A stretch of 64,000 bases of DNA, taken from the NCBI RefSeq assembly GCF_018139145.2, contig NC_059487.1:5105792-5169791 (forward strand), in the 5' to 3' direction. The stretch is from Gymnogyps californianus (Eukaryota > Chordata > Aves > Accipitriformes > Cathartidae). The notes below the pieces were generated by a model, which was not told the origin of the DNA, did no database searches, and saw only the letters and a list, made by a program, of their open reading frames with translations. Below, one piece after another: positions 1 to 14,348 of the stretch; the first letter of the stretch is position 1; each line of letters opens with the position of its first letter. A program made the translations under genes and the position numbers.

Positions 1-3000
1 TAAAGCAATCCTGGAAGTAAGTGCTACTGTGTACTTTTCAGAGGAGGGATTGAGGTGTAGAGTGAATTTGGGCCTTGACTTTGGACTTGAACTCAATCTG
101 CTTACTGTCTAAGTGTTGGTTTGGCCTCTGGACTGGCTCAACGTGCTTGTCAGATGCTGGTTCCCACCTGAGTGTTCTTATGGGGAAGAGACATGACTGG
201 TTCAAGCCACTAAGCTCAGAAAACATGAGCAGATACCAAATGTCATGGGTGAGCGATGACTTTGGCACTGCAACCCCTAACTTCATCCAGGGTTTGGGAC
301 CTCAATCGGCTACTCAGGTTGCCTGATTCTAGTACAAGGGACTTAGAGGTCAAATCTTTTCTCTTCCAGGGGAAAAAAAATGTTCTGACTTTCCTAGGTT
401 GTCCTAAAAGGAGCTTTTGTCCATCCTTCCTTTTGGAGGTTTGCGATGTTGCCAAAGAAATCCAAGGTAACCTGCCTTTGCTCAAGCAGAAAGGTACGTA
501 AGTTGTGACATTATCTTTAAGAATGGCTCCCATCTTTCACATTATATTATTTACAGAAAACAGCTCATAGGACAGTAGCAGAAATCCCTGAGTGAGCATC
601 GTGGTCATGAGATGAAAGATAAAATCACGGTGTTTCCTCTGCCTGTTCACTCAATGAAACTTGAACTCTTTCTGTGAAGTAGCTAGGCTTTGACAAGAGG
701 AGTGGAGAAGATCTCCAAGAAGAGCGGGTAGCCAGGGAATTACAGCATCATTCTGGGACATGGGAGATGTTTATTTGAAGCCCTCTGATTGAGAAATGGA
801 GCTTCTGCAGGAGTGCAGGAGCTGCTGAGTAATTTAGTCAAGCAGCAGTGACATCTACGTGGCGTGGTTTGGCCTGAAAGGAGGCCCAGGCAGCCTGCTT
901 TTGGAGGAGCACGCCCCACCTAGGAATGCTTGGCACTCACCCGCAGGTACTGCAAGGGATTTAGGTAGATGAAAGCCTGTTTTGTGGAGTCCAAGCAGGG
1001 CTAGGCGTGAGCTTGGTGTGCAGCCCAGCTCAAGTGGTGACATGCGCAGATGCTGAGCTGTGGAGGGAGCGCTACTGCTGAAAAAAAGATGCATCAAGAG
1101 TTAGGGATTAGGCACATCATCTCTTTCAATGAAGGCGCCCAAAGGGCAAGTTGCGCAAGGTGGTTGAGCTGCTCTAACAGTTCACTCCTGCCAAAAGAGG
1201 GATGTCTCTCTTTACCACCCAGCTCTTGTTAGATCTTTGCTGAACCAGTTCCCCACACTGACTGCAGCAGTGGTGAGCTATCAGAGCAAGTATCTCATGG
1301 GACTTCATCCTGTCAGGTGTTTGCAGAAGTTCACAATGAAGCAGAAAATTGAATCCTTGCGTCTGGGGTACTATGCTAGCACCTTCTCTGCCAAGCAGTT
1401 TTATTTACCACGCGTTCCTGTTTACAGTTTCTGAAGGATCTGGAAGAAATTACAAGAGTGACGGTTATGAGAGGGGATGTACTCCAGGTTGGCGAGATGG
1501 GTTTGTGCTTTTGTTACCACATTGCCTCTTCCTAGCAAAATGGACTTGCTGGTGGTATTCCCTGACTTTCTTGAGCTCTCATGTTAACTCTGGTAAGTGT
1601 GTATAAATGGAAGAATGAACATCATACAGCAAATAACAGTTTAGTTTTCAGTTTTTTGTAGAAGGCCTGTGTTTCAGGCTGGAAAATGCCTCTGCAGCGC
1701 ACTTAGATGGGAGTGTTGCTGAATTGCTTTTCCTGGTTATTCGCTCCATATTCCTTTATGTTGTATCAAGCTGTCCAGCCTGTGTTTCAGGGAGGATCCG
1801 ATCCTCACTGTGACACTGCGGGTCACATAGCAAAGCCCCCTGGTAAAGCAGTGTATCTGTCACAATAGTATGCTTCCAGTGCACAGAAAAGAAATCCAAT
1901 AGAAAAGTGACATGATAAAAGATAAGCTGCGTTAAACAAAGACGTTTTCTGTGTATCACACCAAAACATGGTGTATTTCATAACACAGCAGAGCACGCTT
2001 CATCAGAATCCCAGGAAAGAAGCAGACCTGCTAAAAGAATAACATTTTTGGTGCCAGGGAAGTTATGCATTTAATAGATCTCCACTGTATTTTGCAGAGA
2101 GATTTGCAGCTACATTCAGCTTGGTCTAAAATGTAATGGCAACATGTTGTAGGAGCCAGTTCTCCTTAGGGCTTCATATTGCAACAATGGAGCTATAAAT
2201 GATGTTATTGAAGTGGTAAGTGTCAGAAGGCAGGCAGGATGTAATTTCGATTGGGAGGTGCTTTTGATTAATCGGCCCGTTTAAATGCTGAGCTGTCCAG
2301 GAGAAAATCCGGTCAGGTTGCTTTTTAGACACTTGAAGGGGAGGAAGTTTGACTGTGCTCTACGTGCCTGGTTGCAATGGATCCTGCTCCTTATCCAGAT
2401 CCACTCTGGCTAGAGCAGAACCTCAAGGAGAGAGTTCATTTTCCTGCATGCAGCCTCCCCTAACCGCTGGCAGCTGCTGACGTGATGCATGCCTTGCTGA
2501 GAGGCAGGGCGGGTGGATGGGACAGGGCTCGTTGGTCTTTGCTCAACCTGTCTCCTACTGGCGCTTCTTGCCCAAGAGAAACTTCAGCTCAGTGTTTTAA
2601 ATGGAAACCTTTCCTACCATTGTCAGCCTCTAGTGAAAAAAAATGAAGGTGGCGTTTCGTGTTTGCATAGAGGGTTTGGAAAATATAACCTATAGCGTGT
2701 CAGAGAATGACAATCTCTTGCAACCTTTTTTATGGGCACTTCCTTTCTGCAGCATGCAAAAGAGCAAAGAGCTGATCCTCTGTTACTTTTGTGTTTGCTT
2801 TGGAAGGGATCTTTCTATAGCAGAACTGGGATTGTCTCTAAGAGACCAAGCTGTAATTAAAAGTCTCATGTATTCTGACTATATGAGGAGAAAAGCCAAT
2901 TTTATAAAGATATGCCTCCCTTCTCTGCCCTTAGCTGTCCCCACTCTAAAAGGAGATCGAAAGGGAAGAGGGTGGCTGCGTGGGACAGTGAACAGTGCTC

Positions 3001-4262
3001 TTGGCTGGCACCAGAAGGGGCCGTGCCAGCAGCAGAAGGACAGAACTTGGTCTGCAGGGCCCTTCTACCTTGCGGTAGAAAATCCTGATAGGGATTTGTT
3101 TTGTTTTATACTTCAAAGTCAATAGGTTGGTTTTCTCTTCCCTCTCCTATTTTTAGAGTCATAAATTTTGAAAAAAATTACTATTTTCTGACGGTGGAAG
3201 GAGGAACTGGTTGAATGCAGCTACTCTGGAATGTACGAGAGTGGGAGACCTCCCTGGGCCTGGGGGGACGGCTGGGGTGCACGTGCAGCGTGTGGAGGGG
3301 AACATCGGGCAGCGGTGGGACGTGGGTCTGCAGAGCACTGTCCGTGTGCGTGGAGTGATGAGTGGGAGTTTTCACCATGAGCACTTAACACTGGCGCTCC
3401 AGGTCCTACGCTGTGTCTGCGGGCTTGCGGGGGAGGCTAAAATAGGTTCTTGGCATAAGATCTTGGATCTTGGATCCTCTTTGCTTAATAGATTGCTCTG
3501 TCTCCCTAGTGATACCACTGCAGCTGCAAGCCACAGAGGCATTTTGGCTGAAGTCCTCTCGGTTTAAAGGAGAGAATACTGGATAGATCTCCTCGGCAGG
3601 AGCATGACTGAATGCTCTCTTTCCACTCCAGCCTGGGAGAGTCCAATTCTGCTGACCTGAGGGACACATCTCCTCATGTCCCAGGCTCTGGAGAAGAGAG
3701 AAATAGTGTGTGCAAAAGTTTTCAGTTTATGTAGAAAGATTTGAGGTCTCTGGCCAAGAGGCTTTTTTGTGCCTTCTTTGGCTTTTGGAAGTTGCTGAGT
3801 TTATTTTTGTCTGTGTGAGTTGGCCTGTTTTTTTAATATATGGCAAAGGTGGCTAGAGTCCTGGATAGACGCTTTTTTATATTTCGTATAAACCTAAACA
3901 AATGCATTAAATAAAGGTCCTTTCACCTCCAGGTTGGTGGTTCAAATCCAGTCGTGCTTGGGAACAGAACTGTTCAAGCAGTAAAAATAAAACATCTGAT
4001 TTATGAATAGAAGTGTCAAGTTTTGACTTGTTCTGATTACTGGCATCACATTATTTGTGAACATTCAGACAACTGCCAGAAATTCATGAAACACGTTTGT
4101 GAATCCCAGAAGTTTCATAAACTTCAGCCTGAATGATTATTTGCCTTCTGGTGAATAAGCGGGCTGGCTAAAGCAGTATAAAGAGAACAGCTAACTAATG
4201 CTCAGGTCCCATAGTAATAATAATGAGATGCAAAGGCTCTTGTTTCTGTTACACAGAAGAGG
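1..4262. other. Non-coding DNA, no gene recognised
   Basis: This stretch contains only short open frames on both strands. The longest runs about 160 codons at 2643-3125 on the plus strand and resembles no protein family I know. Its length is within what chance allows over 64 kb. No recognisable LINE, SINE or LTR is seen. At 3939-3949 the 11-mer GGTTCAAATCC resembles a pol III B box (as in tRNA-derived SINEs), but no matching A box lies upstream, so it is at best a worn SINE trace. Intronic or intergenic status cannot be settled. Confidence 0.6.
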
Positions 4263-4300
4263 GTGGCAATTCTGCTCCAGTTTACACCAGGCAATTGCCA
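4263..4300. repeat. Possible relic of an amniote palindromic MITE-like repeat
   Basis: The words 'aattctgctccagtttacac' resemble one arm of a common amniote palindromic repeat whose arms read roughly 'attctgctctcagttacaccggtgtaaat'. Only about 35 bases are recognisable and the second arm is not clear. The family recall is from memory and the call is weak. Confidence 0.3.
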
Positions 4301-7300
4301 TTTGCTCTGGGGAACTGTTGTTACTGGTTTGAGAAAGCCAAGGAAGAAGGGATCCGGCTTGACTTTCAAATCTTACATTGTTTGCTGGGCCAACTGTTGG
4401 AAAAAAAAAATTCTGTTTTTTGCTTGAAAGCTGAATTGTTGTATTGGAGAAACCGTAGCAATAATAATGCTAGGTAGTGCTTTTGTAGAGTATGGGAGGT
4501 GTGGAAAAAGCGGTGCTGTGGTTCAGAGCTCTGTGCAAGACAGGACGGAGAGCTGCCTCCTGACACACGAGCAGATCAGCAGCTCTGTGAATTTGTGCTA
4601 GCGTTAAAGTGCCTTAAAAAGCATGGGGATTTGGCAAATCCATATGGATTTCACACCAGGAGTAGAGATGCCACGATTAGAGCCTAAATTCAAGGCATAG
4701 CTGTGCTAAGATGACACTCTCCCTAGCAGACCCTGCCATACACCTATTTGTTGGGCGTTCAAAAGCTATCAGTGAATACCAGGCTGTGGGAAACTTGGCT
4801 AAAAGCAATGGCAATGCGTGGTCTACAGTATTTCAGAGCTACTCTGGGACTAATTGTAAATGACATTTTAAACATTTTTTTTAATGTTCTTTTCCTTCCT
4901 CTATGTGAGTCTTTATATTCTCTCACTGCTTTCTCTCCATCTGCAGAAAGTAAAATTTAGAAAATGTTATTATAGCTGCTTTGTCACAATATGTAGTACT
5001 TGCAGGGGGAAGTTGCAGGATAGGGATAACAAGGCATGGTTTGCTTCTGCTGTCACTTTGCATAAGTGTGACTTTAAGACATTACTTGTAATTTCTATTG
5101 GTATTATAAATAATAGATCAGGTCCACAATTTATTTGCTAAAGGTTCCAACAGATGCGGTGTAATTAACAGACTGTAATCATTAGGTTTTGGAGAGAGGG
5201 TGACATATCAATTTTTTAACTGCTTTTCCGCTTAGAAATACATCCAAGTAGTGATGCCTCCAGAGGGATATGCACATGGATGAATGTACTTTGTGCATGC
5301 CATTTTATACGCATTCTCACTTTGCTTTCCAACTATTAACATGTGTAAATCCCTTTGGCATGTGCAGATACGTGCAAGCGGGTTGTGCATCTGTAGCATT
5401 TATTTGCATATGGAAGAAACTGAGTTATGCTTGCACCGAAGTCCTTTGAACGTTTGACCTTACGTAGTATCTCTTCAAATCTGCAACTCAGTGATTCAGT
5501 TCCTTTTGCCTTATAAAAATAAAGGCAGGGTGACTTTGAGTAGAGTAATAATGATATTATTTTAGGAAATAAACCTTTGAGGCATATTGCCCAGTTATGT
5601 CTCCTTTAATCTAGTAACATGAAAACCACAGAGACAGAGAAACCAGTTTTGCTGGACGAATACAGGTGTAGCTCAGTGGTGCAGGTATCGAGCTGATACC
5701 CAAGCTTCTGGTGAGCACAACCCATTGCCGCCAGGGAACTTGTTCTTTCTGCCCACCAAAAGCATAACCCTGTGGCTGCAGCACGACGACGCAACCTCTT
5801 TACTGTTGTAGGTCCCGTCTGTTCAACGGACTTGTCCCAACAAGTTGTATTTAGCTCACGGGGTCTTGGAGCAGGAGGGAGACTGTGGTGCTGTGATGCC
5901 CGTTCCCCAGAGGAGTGCAGGACGTGGCCCAAAGGAGTGAGTCTCGTGCAAATGATTCAGGACAGTAATTTTAATTAGCTGCTGGTAATGTTAATGCATG
6001 CATTTGAATTTTCAGGGTGGTTGAAATATGGAAAAAACAGTTCTGGGGAGAACTACTTTTCCTTTACGTTTTGGGAGGCCTTCTAATGTTTTTGTCCAGT
6101 AGCTCCTAATTTCTGCCAATAAATTCTATTCTTTGTGCATGGAAGTAAAGATGATGGCAATATTTGAAAGCATTTCCTTGCAATGCCAGTTAAAACCTAA
6201 GAAATTTTGCCAGGGGACCGGGTGAGAGCCTTGTGGCAAACTGTCAGGTTGTCCACCTCTAAACAGCTACCTTTGATTATTTAAAATTTTTTTTTAAGCA
6301 ATTAAGTAAATGAGAGTACTCCTGATTTCCACCATGCAGGTAATCGTGCCCGCATGGATTTTTTTTTTTCCCTCTTTTGGAGAAACCAGAAGTTTCATTT
6401 TGTGTCTTTTAGCTTCTCTAGTTCAGGTTTCCTACTGTTACATCACTTTATTTAGGGACAGTGCGGGAGACAGGAATCTGAACTGACTGCCTGATGCTTA
6501 AGAAGGTGAATAATGACTTGGAGAAGACCTTGTGCGTATCTTTTGATCTTTGGGCTTCAGACACCCCTTCACTCATAATTAACTTGTGTGTTGACTGATC
6601 ACCTGAGTGATCAAGGGAGACTCAGTATGTCAGTGGAAACCAGGAAACTATTACTCTATGGCAAAACAGCAATCAAGCCAACTCGTCTATGATACAAATC
6701 AGATACCTGGAAGAACAAGTCACGTAATGGCAAGCTGTACTGGAGATGGATGATATCCTAAATCATTATCTTCAATAACATCAATTATGTTTACAGGGTG
6801 AGTAAGACCACGGTATCTTCATGGCAAGCACTGCATCCAGATAACAGCAGCAGCAACAACAAAAATTAAAATTACAGCATGAATTTCAGGAGGGGCAGCG
6901 CACTGTACAACTAGTCAATAAATCAAGACCATCAGTGGATTAGATGGAGTGGAATGGTAATGGTTATCATTCTGTTGTATAAAATGCACAGCTCAGGGTA
7001 TATAGATCATTTAAAATATATATGAATTTGAAATCAGCCAAAATACGTCAGGCATTTTTCTTCTTAGAATTATGATATGTTTTTAAAGCGTAAGTGCTTT
7101 TCAGGACAAATTTTAGCATGTTTTGCATTCAAATGAAACATGTACTATATGTGTGAAGCCCTTGCATACACTGCCTGTGAACGTGGAGGGAATCATTGGA
7201 TTTACAGGTTCTTTTGCACATTCTGTCAAAGTCAGCCTTTCTGCCTAATGTAGCACATGGAATAGGAAAAGCTTTCATTGCACAACTTTCCATATGAGAG

Positions 7301-10300
7301 ATAGTGTTTACTGTCTGACACATCGCAACGTGTAAACAAAGACTCAAAATAAGTCTGTGTTAAAAGGAGGAACCCCAACTGGGAAGGGATTAAGTTAATA
7401 ACATTTTCTGTAATCTCTTTATCAGCATTTCTGTGGCCAGTTTATGATAATAAACAGGCAAAAAAAGATCATGTTTGAGATGGAAGTAAATTTCAGTCTG
7501 ATATGAGTGATGTACCTCATAACCAGTTATAATTAGAAGGGAGGCTTCTTACAGCACTGTTCCTCTATAAATCATAGCAGATATTACCCCAACTTGTACA
7601 ACAACTATGAAATATGCTATGAAATGTGAAACTCATGAAATAAGTTCTTTTGTTGCAATTTCGTTCTCAGAAGAGATCTAATTTGACACAAGCTCATGCC
7701 TTTTGTTTTGAGGGGTTACTTAAAAATAGGGTAAACAGCCCCAATTCCCTAGAAAACAGTATTAAAATTTCCATTTAGTAATAACTATTTTGTTTTTTAT
7801 AATCACAATTTGTGCAAACTGAAAGCATTGCATATTTTGGTACACAACATCCTTTCTTGGAAGAGTCGATCAAAAAAACCCAAACAAAACTTGTCTATGG
7901 CACAAGCTTCATATTGAGCAAAATGTTACACTGAACAAGAATTCAGAAATACAGGATGGTAACTAAATGGATGAGTATTTTCCTTTCCTCTTCTGACAGA
8001 GTCAGCTTTGACCTGGCCTGGTGCCCATGCACTTTATTCCAGCTGTGACCATGGAAAGTCCGTAGGGGAGGCAACCATAGGGAAGAAGGCCTTGCTGGCT
8101 TGATGCCTAAAAACAAAACAAAAACCAAATAGTAAGATTCCTTGAGTCTTTTTCTTGTATTAAGGTCTAAGTCTTTTTCCTGTGATATTTTATTATATTT
8201 TTAATAGAAAACGGATGGGTTTATTTCAGAAGCGTGTTCTCTGAAAACCTATGAACTTCTCAGGACTGTTGGTATGGTAGGGCTGTAGCTGCCTCTATTG
8301 ATCCTAATTTAAAGCTGTAGTTGCAAATAAAAACGTCACTATATCCCCCAGCTACCTTAAGTGAAAGGATTGATTCACAGAGGTAAAGCATGATAAGAAC
8401 TTCTACATGGGCCAAGTGCTTATGGACATTTTAACACCTTCATTTCGGCGTGGCCCGAGTTCGTTCTTGTGTGGCATAGGCATTGGGGAGAAACCTTCGC
8501 TCTTCTAATATCTGACCTTGTTTCTTGGGTTCCACTTAAAATAAGGCAGGGGATCTACCTAGGACTCTGTAGGCAGCAGGAGGATCACTGGCTTAGTCTC
8601 CCAGATGGCACAGTTGTCTAGAGATGCCACGTGTATATTAACATGTCAAGGATATGTGCTCTAGTTCTGTGAAAGTACTAACATAACAGGTTCCTATAAG
8701 CATAGGACAAATAATATTATGACTGTGAATCAACTTTCTAGTCTGAAGTGGATTAATTATTTACATCTTCACAAACTGGTTTTCTTTCAGTCATCTCCCC
8801 ATAGATAGAATTTGAGACTTTTTAACCTTACAGTATGGTTTTCTCTTGGTACAATGTAAAGTAGGATAATGTCAGGTAATTTTCTTCACAGCATCAGACT
8901 GCTGTATTCCAGAATTACTCATTATATTCTATAACATTTCAGGTTCAGGCCTGAAACCCATGTAGCCTGCAGAACCACTGTCTACACCTTTTAACCATAT
9001 GAGATGATCCTGTATGTCAGCCTCTTAGCTCTAGCTGTCTCATGCCAAAACTTTTCTGGTCTTAACTGATATTGCAGTTCATTAAATAACTCCTTCAATT
9101 ATAAAATAGCATAAACAGGTAGAGTATTTTGCAAAGTCCATGTCTGAACAAATACATAAATGAATCTAGGCAAATCTGACCGAGGTGAATATAGCCCTGA
9201 TATAAACGGATCGAGCGGGGGATGTCATAGTGATGTAGTAAGCCTTATGCAGGCTGCTGCTACAGAGCTTAATCTCTCTGCCCATTTTAAATCCTTTCTA
9301 AATATCTGTTTAGATAGAGCAGTTGATATGAGAGATTTGGGGAAGACTTAGGAGAAGACCATGTTTCCGCTCCTCTCAGGGCAGCTTTTTGTGAATCAAT
9401 GTGTTTAGAGGATCTGAGGAAGAATAAAAGTAGAAGATTGTTCCATCGTAGTTTCTCCTTGCATCTCTCCATATTACAGGATTAGGGCATGCAAAGCATA
9501 TGAGGTATGCCAAGGTCTTTTATCGTGACTGGTCCTCAGAGAAGATGAAAAAACCCCTTTTCCTTAAAGGAAATGGTGGAAGCTTAAGATACTGAATTAC
9601 ACTTTTGGAATAGGAACCTGAACTAGAACGGAGGGCACTCCTTGCACTGGCATTCTCTCAACCCGCAAGAACATGACTATTTCATAACAACTCGGGGAGG
9701 TGAACACCCAAGACCTTCAAGGTACCAAAGTGCTTTCACGGATCTTAGCCCAAGAGATTAGCTCTTCTTTAGCAACTCAGATTATTTTACCTTCAGAGCC
9801 AAATAACTCTACTTATGGTACAGTATAACAAGCCAGTCATGTCTGCTTAACGTACTCAGCTTGGAGGAGTAAATCTGTAGGGCAAGAAATATATTTATAA
9901 GTCTTAGATTAAGATCAATGCGGGGGGGGGGGGAAGGTTTACCACTATGATTGGCTAGAAACAAGAGTGAGATGTCATTACTCAAGGGAACGTATTCTGT
10001 CAGGCAGTGTTCAAATATGTGGCACAAACTTAGCTCCTTTAAAAATAAATCCCTATTTTTAAAGAATTAAACAAAACTCTTGTTTATTAGATGAAATTAT
10101 CAATTGTTTTGTCTTCCAGAGGTAAACAAAAAGCTAAGGGAGTCTCAATCACTCGGTCTTATGACCTTATGGTCACTGTCCAAAATACCAGCGGTAACGT
10201 TCCACGCTGTAGAACTAAGAAGAAGAAAAGCAGATACTCAGCAGGGTTAGCCCAGTGTCTTTCCAAGTAATCCCTTATTTTTGCAAAACATTTCCATATG

Positions 10301-11764
10301 GGAAACTCGATCACTGAGCAGAAGCACTGAAAATAGCGTGGCCAGTTCTTTGTGTAGATACTGATATTGGCTGTTGAATACCTAAAACAGTTGACAGGCT
10401 TTAGCAGTGCTGCTCTGCATGTCTAAATGTAAAACTGATGCCTGGGGCTGAAAATTGATCTATAGCATTAAACTCTAACCACAAAATGGGTATCACCATT
10501 TGGAAGGGAAGTAGATAGCTGGTATTAGCTCGTCTGGTGAAGACGAGTAGCTAGAAAGGGTCTGAAGAACTGTTGCAGATATGAAACCCTTACACTGAAC
10601 TCTGTGAAAAATTGGTTCAAAACACAAATTTGCAGCATATACTTATTGATGTAATGGGCATGAGATGTAACCCTGAATCTAAATCCTTTTTTGCTGGGTA
10701 AAGTTGGGATCTGGCTCTTCACTGACCCTGCAGGCAGGGCTATCTACAGTTAACTAATCCTAGAAAGCAAACAGACTTACTCTTAAGAAAAAGTCTCTGT
10801 TTTTTTCTGTCCTTTTTTTTTCAAGGGAAAATGTGTTGCAATAATACAGAACCATCATGCTCTCTCTGGTTACAGCTGCGTGACACTACATCAGCAGCAG
10901 AATATGTACAAATTAAACTGTAACAATGTACCAAGGAGAGGCACAGCAATATCATAAAAATTATCCACAGTACAATATGACTAATGTTGTGTGAAATGCA
11001 TTCATTGGTGAAATGATGTCTAGGTGTATCTTAAGGAGTTATGCTGATGGAGATAATGGTTATAGAACAGAGATAAAGGAAGGAAAGGCGAGTGAAAGAC
11101 AAAAGGTTGCGGCAAGGGCAGCATGGCTGGGGAGGATGCTCAAGTAGGCGTGTTTGAACGGGGGGAAGCTGTGTCCCTAAGGAATATAGAAGGGGGTGGT
11201 AAGAACTCAGTTGCACCTTTCCTACTCGCATGCCTGTTGTGGAGGTGTGCTCGCTGTTTCAGGCGTGCACACGTGTTCCTGTGTTCTCTCGTGGACTTCT
11301 TGCAGTCAAACTTTTGTCTAGAAACACCAGCTGCGTACGTTCTCTAGTAGTGTTACTTACAGAAATGTCTTTTTTTTTTTCCCCTTTCTAAGTACAAAAG
11401 CAAACAAAAATCCTAAAGAGAAGGAACTGATACTTTATTAGTATGTCTAAAACCAAGAAATCGGCTCAAACTTGCCCAGAGAGGGGACGGCTAGAGCAAT
11501 TACTTTATTAAGGTGCATTCAGAAGTTGTCAGCTCCTTTCTTAGCCTGAGAGTCTTTTTGAAGTGAGTAAATGTTTTGCCTGAATAAGGAACTTGGGTAT
11601 TGGTAAACTAATTTGATTTTCCTCTCTCTCTGTTTAACATAGATTTGGAAAAAAATCTGTCCAGTGACCCATCATGCCATCACGCTTATCCACAACATTT
11701 ATCTAGTATGTGAACATTTTGTTTTCAAAGGAACTTAGGGATTACCCAAGTAAGTCTTTTTTTG
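4301..11764. other. Non-coding AT-leaning DNA, no gene recognised
   Basis: No open frame here exceeds about 110 codons and none looks like a conserved protein. At 4458-4485 there is 'gcaataataatgctaggtag', which loosely resembles the tail of MIR/L2-type repeats. An octamer-like ATTTGCAT (POU-factor type motif) lies near 5401, in an AT-rich stretch from 5100 to 5600. A run of 12 G occurs at 9922-9933. A 12-base perfect palindrome, TTCAGGCCTGAA, lies near 8943. At 5669 'tgtagctcagtggtgcag' imitates a tRNA A box without a B box. Everything else reads as unique sequence. Confidence 0.6.
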
Positions 11765-11830
11765 TAGCTAAATTCCATTTTCCAAAACAGATGAGGTGCT
11801 TGAAAGCTCACAGCTCACTGAGTGTCTCTT
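11765..11830 (-). repeat. Possible MIR-type SINE fragment, antisense
   Basis: The order 'ccattttccaaaacagatga', a decayed 'gg..ctt' block and 'agctcacagct' follows the antisense MIR layout, in which 'ccattttacagatgaggaaa' is followed by the 'aaggtcacacagct' core. It is short and diverged. A profile search would be needed to separate it from chance. Confidence 0.3.
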
Positions 11831-14348
11831 AAAAACCTCTCTAAGTACTTTTTAAAATCGGAGCACTGGACAGCAAAGTGGACCTGCCTGAAATAAAAAT
11901 CAATATTTGTGCAGTGTGCTGCTGGAGTGCAGGGCCTGGTCTCTGATGCAGTCAGAAACTCTCAAATTACTAGAAAAATGAAGCATTTTTATGGTGTTCC
12001 TGATCAGTTTGCTACCTGGTTGGTTACAAAGAGAAAGCTTAGGCCAAAATAGTGCAACAGTTCTTGTTTCTGATGTGTTGGAGCCATGCTAGCTAGGTTT
12101 TTTTCCTCATTTATTGATATGTACAAGAATGGGAGGTAGACCCAGCCAAAAATGTTGGGATCCAACTATTTTCAAAGTCCTAAGATATCCAGAGGTGGGA
12201 GTTCATTTTGTCTCCTAGTGAAGAAAGGGTCCACTAGGAACATTTTCATGGGAGGCAAAGCTCTCCATAGACGTCGGGTGTGCTGGACTGAGCGTTTCTG
12301 TTGTGCTCCAAAGGCAAAGGAGGAGGGAGGGATGTGATAAAATCAGTGTTTTCAGCCCTAAGTCAGACTTGGAGCTGGGGGTTCTTTGTGAACCTCATAA
12401 AGCTTTTTCTCCCACCAACCACATCCACTCACTGCTGAGCACGTGCCAGGAATTCCCTACCGAAGGAAGCTGCCAAAACTCACGGAGCTGCGATAACCGT
12501 CTGCTATCGAACGGCATAAAGCTCCCCATCAGTGCTGTGCTTTCCCCGTGCAGGCAGGGGCATGGCGTAGCCAAACTGGAATATCCTGAGCGTGTAGCCC
12601 AGGCTCAGTGATTTTGCTCCCTCTCCGCGCTGCAATTTCCTGTTTTTACAGGTCCGTGATGGCTCTGCGCAGAAGAATTTCTGCCTGCCCCTCTTCATTT
12701 GGGAAATAAACTTCAGCCATTTACTCTCGGCATGGGAAAGCACACTTCTCGTTCGCTTTGACAGGAGTGTGTGCAGTAATACAGCAAGCTCAACCTTGAG
12801 AAGGGGGAGAGGCACTCTGGGAGCTGGGCTGGTTTATATCTCAGCTGATTCTCTTCTTTCTCTCTTCCGTATCCCCTTAATAGCTTGACAGGAGAAATAT
12901 AGGGAAGATACAGCCATCTGATTAACAGTGCCGGGGGCTGGGGGGGCCAGGGATGGATGACAGGGAAAGGGAGCGCAGTGTGGCTACCAGCCAAGTTCCA
13001 GCAAGAAACAGAATATCTGGCTTCCTCTAATCTCTAGAGGAAAATTAAGTTACAAAAACCTTTAGTGGAAACTTTGCATACGTTCAGTACCATTGCCATG
13101 CCTGACAAAAAAAACCTGATATATTATTTAGTTTATAGTTATAGAATTAAAGGCATAAGCTTTCCCACCAGGAATGAAGAAAAAAAAAATCATCTTGAAA
13201 ACCAAAGACAAAACCCCTTAAAACCCCTGCACGTTTTGTGCAATCAAAGTTCTTGAGAAATTCTTCTTTTCGTGTTGATGGATGGTCGTGTGTGAATTGT
13301 GCGTTTGAACATCTTCCCCGACGAGCAAGATGAATTTTTGCACTTGCCCAGAGAGCCCTTCTTGTCTTCCCAGCTGTTTGCGCCGCCTTCCGTGGGAGCA
13401 CAGGAGGGCAGGTGAGGGGGTGGGTGGGCAGGAGGCTCTGAATTGCCCCGAGCAGACACCACTGGCCAAAGAAGGGGCTTAGGCTGCTCATGCCGCCACC
13501 GAGCCAGAGAGCCAAGGCCATTGCCTCAGACGAGCACTCCCCATCTTGGCGTTCATCGGAAACGTGCATGTTACATAGAGAGAGGAATTTCTCCCCCTCT
13601 TCCACATCTGTCATCAATGTGTTGATGAAAAATAGTGGAGTTTGATTTTAAAAAAAAAAAAATAGCATAGGTGTTAAGTGAGCAACAAGTTGGGACCTAT
13701 GTGCATGAGATAAATTGCTGATTAAAATTAAATAGCCTACTTATTGAATGTTACATCTAAAGCAGTTGCAGTAACCATGATGAAAGTATTACTTACATGC
13801 TACTCAGTTTTATGAGAGGAAGACAAGAAGCTAGATTGGCTGGTTAGTTCTTTCCTTCATTTAGTCTTATGTCAGGTTCATATAATATGTGTGAAGTGAG
13901 ACTTCTTTCATGTCTGAAACATGGGCTAAGGGTCTGAAATGGCATCGCATGGTTCAGCAGCCTGCGTTCCCCTGGCTGGCTGTGCTCTCCTCTTGCTGGT
14001 TGTTCAGGCTGGTAGGAAACTGGCTCTGTTTGCTCAGAGAGGAGAAAGTACAGATGCATTTTGCAATATTTCCCTCCGCCTCATTGCAAGCAAGCTCGCT
14101 CCCAACCTGCACGCTAGCAGGCCCTTTCTCACATGATTCATTCACCAGCCTCGTCTGAAGGGAACATTTTCCATGCAGGCGAACATAAGAGCCATGTTTA
14201 CGTGCCGTTTCCCCTCTGAGAGCTTTATTTCTCTTCAGCCTCAGGGACCTCAACTCCAGCCAAAACTCAATATGGGGCTGAAATTGTACACTGGCCGTCC
14301 CTGTCCCTGGCTGTCCCTGCAGCAGGAGAGAGGGTTGTGTTTGTGTAA

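Noticed and set aside
2643..3125. 160-codon plus-strand frame
   Set aside because: Length is within chance for 64 kb in six frames, composition is unremarkable and no motif is recognised.
3930..3960. B-box-like GGTTCAAATCC as a SINE or tRNA
   Set aside because: No A box upstream and no SINE core downstream; one 11-base word is not enough.
5664..5690. tRNA-like A box ('tgtagctcagtggtgcag')
   Set aside because: No B box (GGTTCGANTCC) at the right distance and no acceptor stem pairing, so not a tRNA gene.
13147..13617. 156-codon minus-strand frame overlapping several others
   Set aside because: Overlapping frames on both strands conflict, there is no recognisable domain and no supported exon boundaries.
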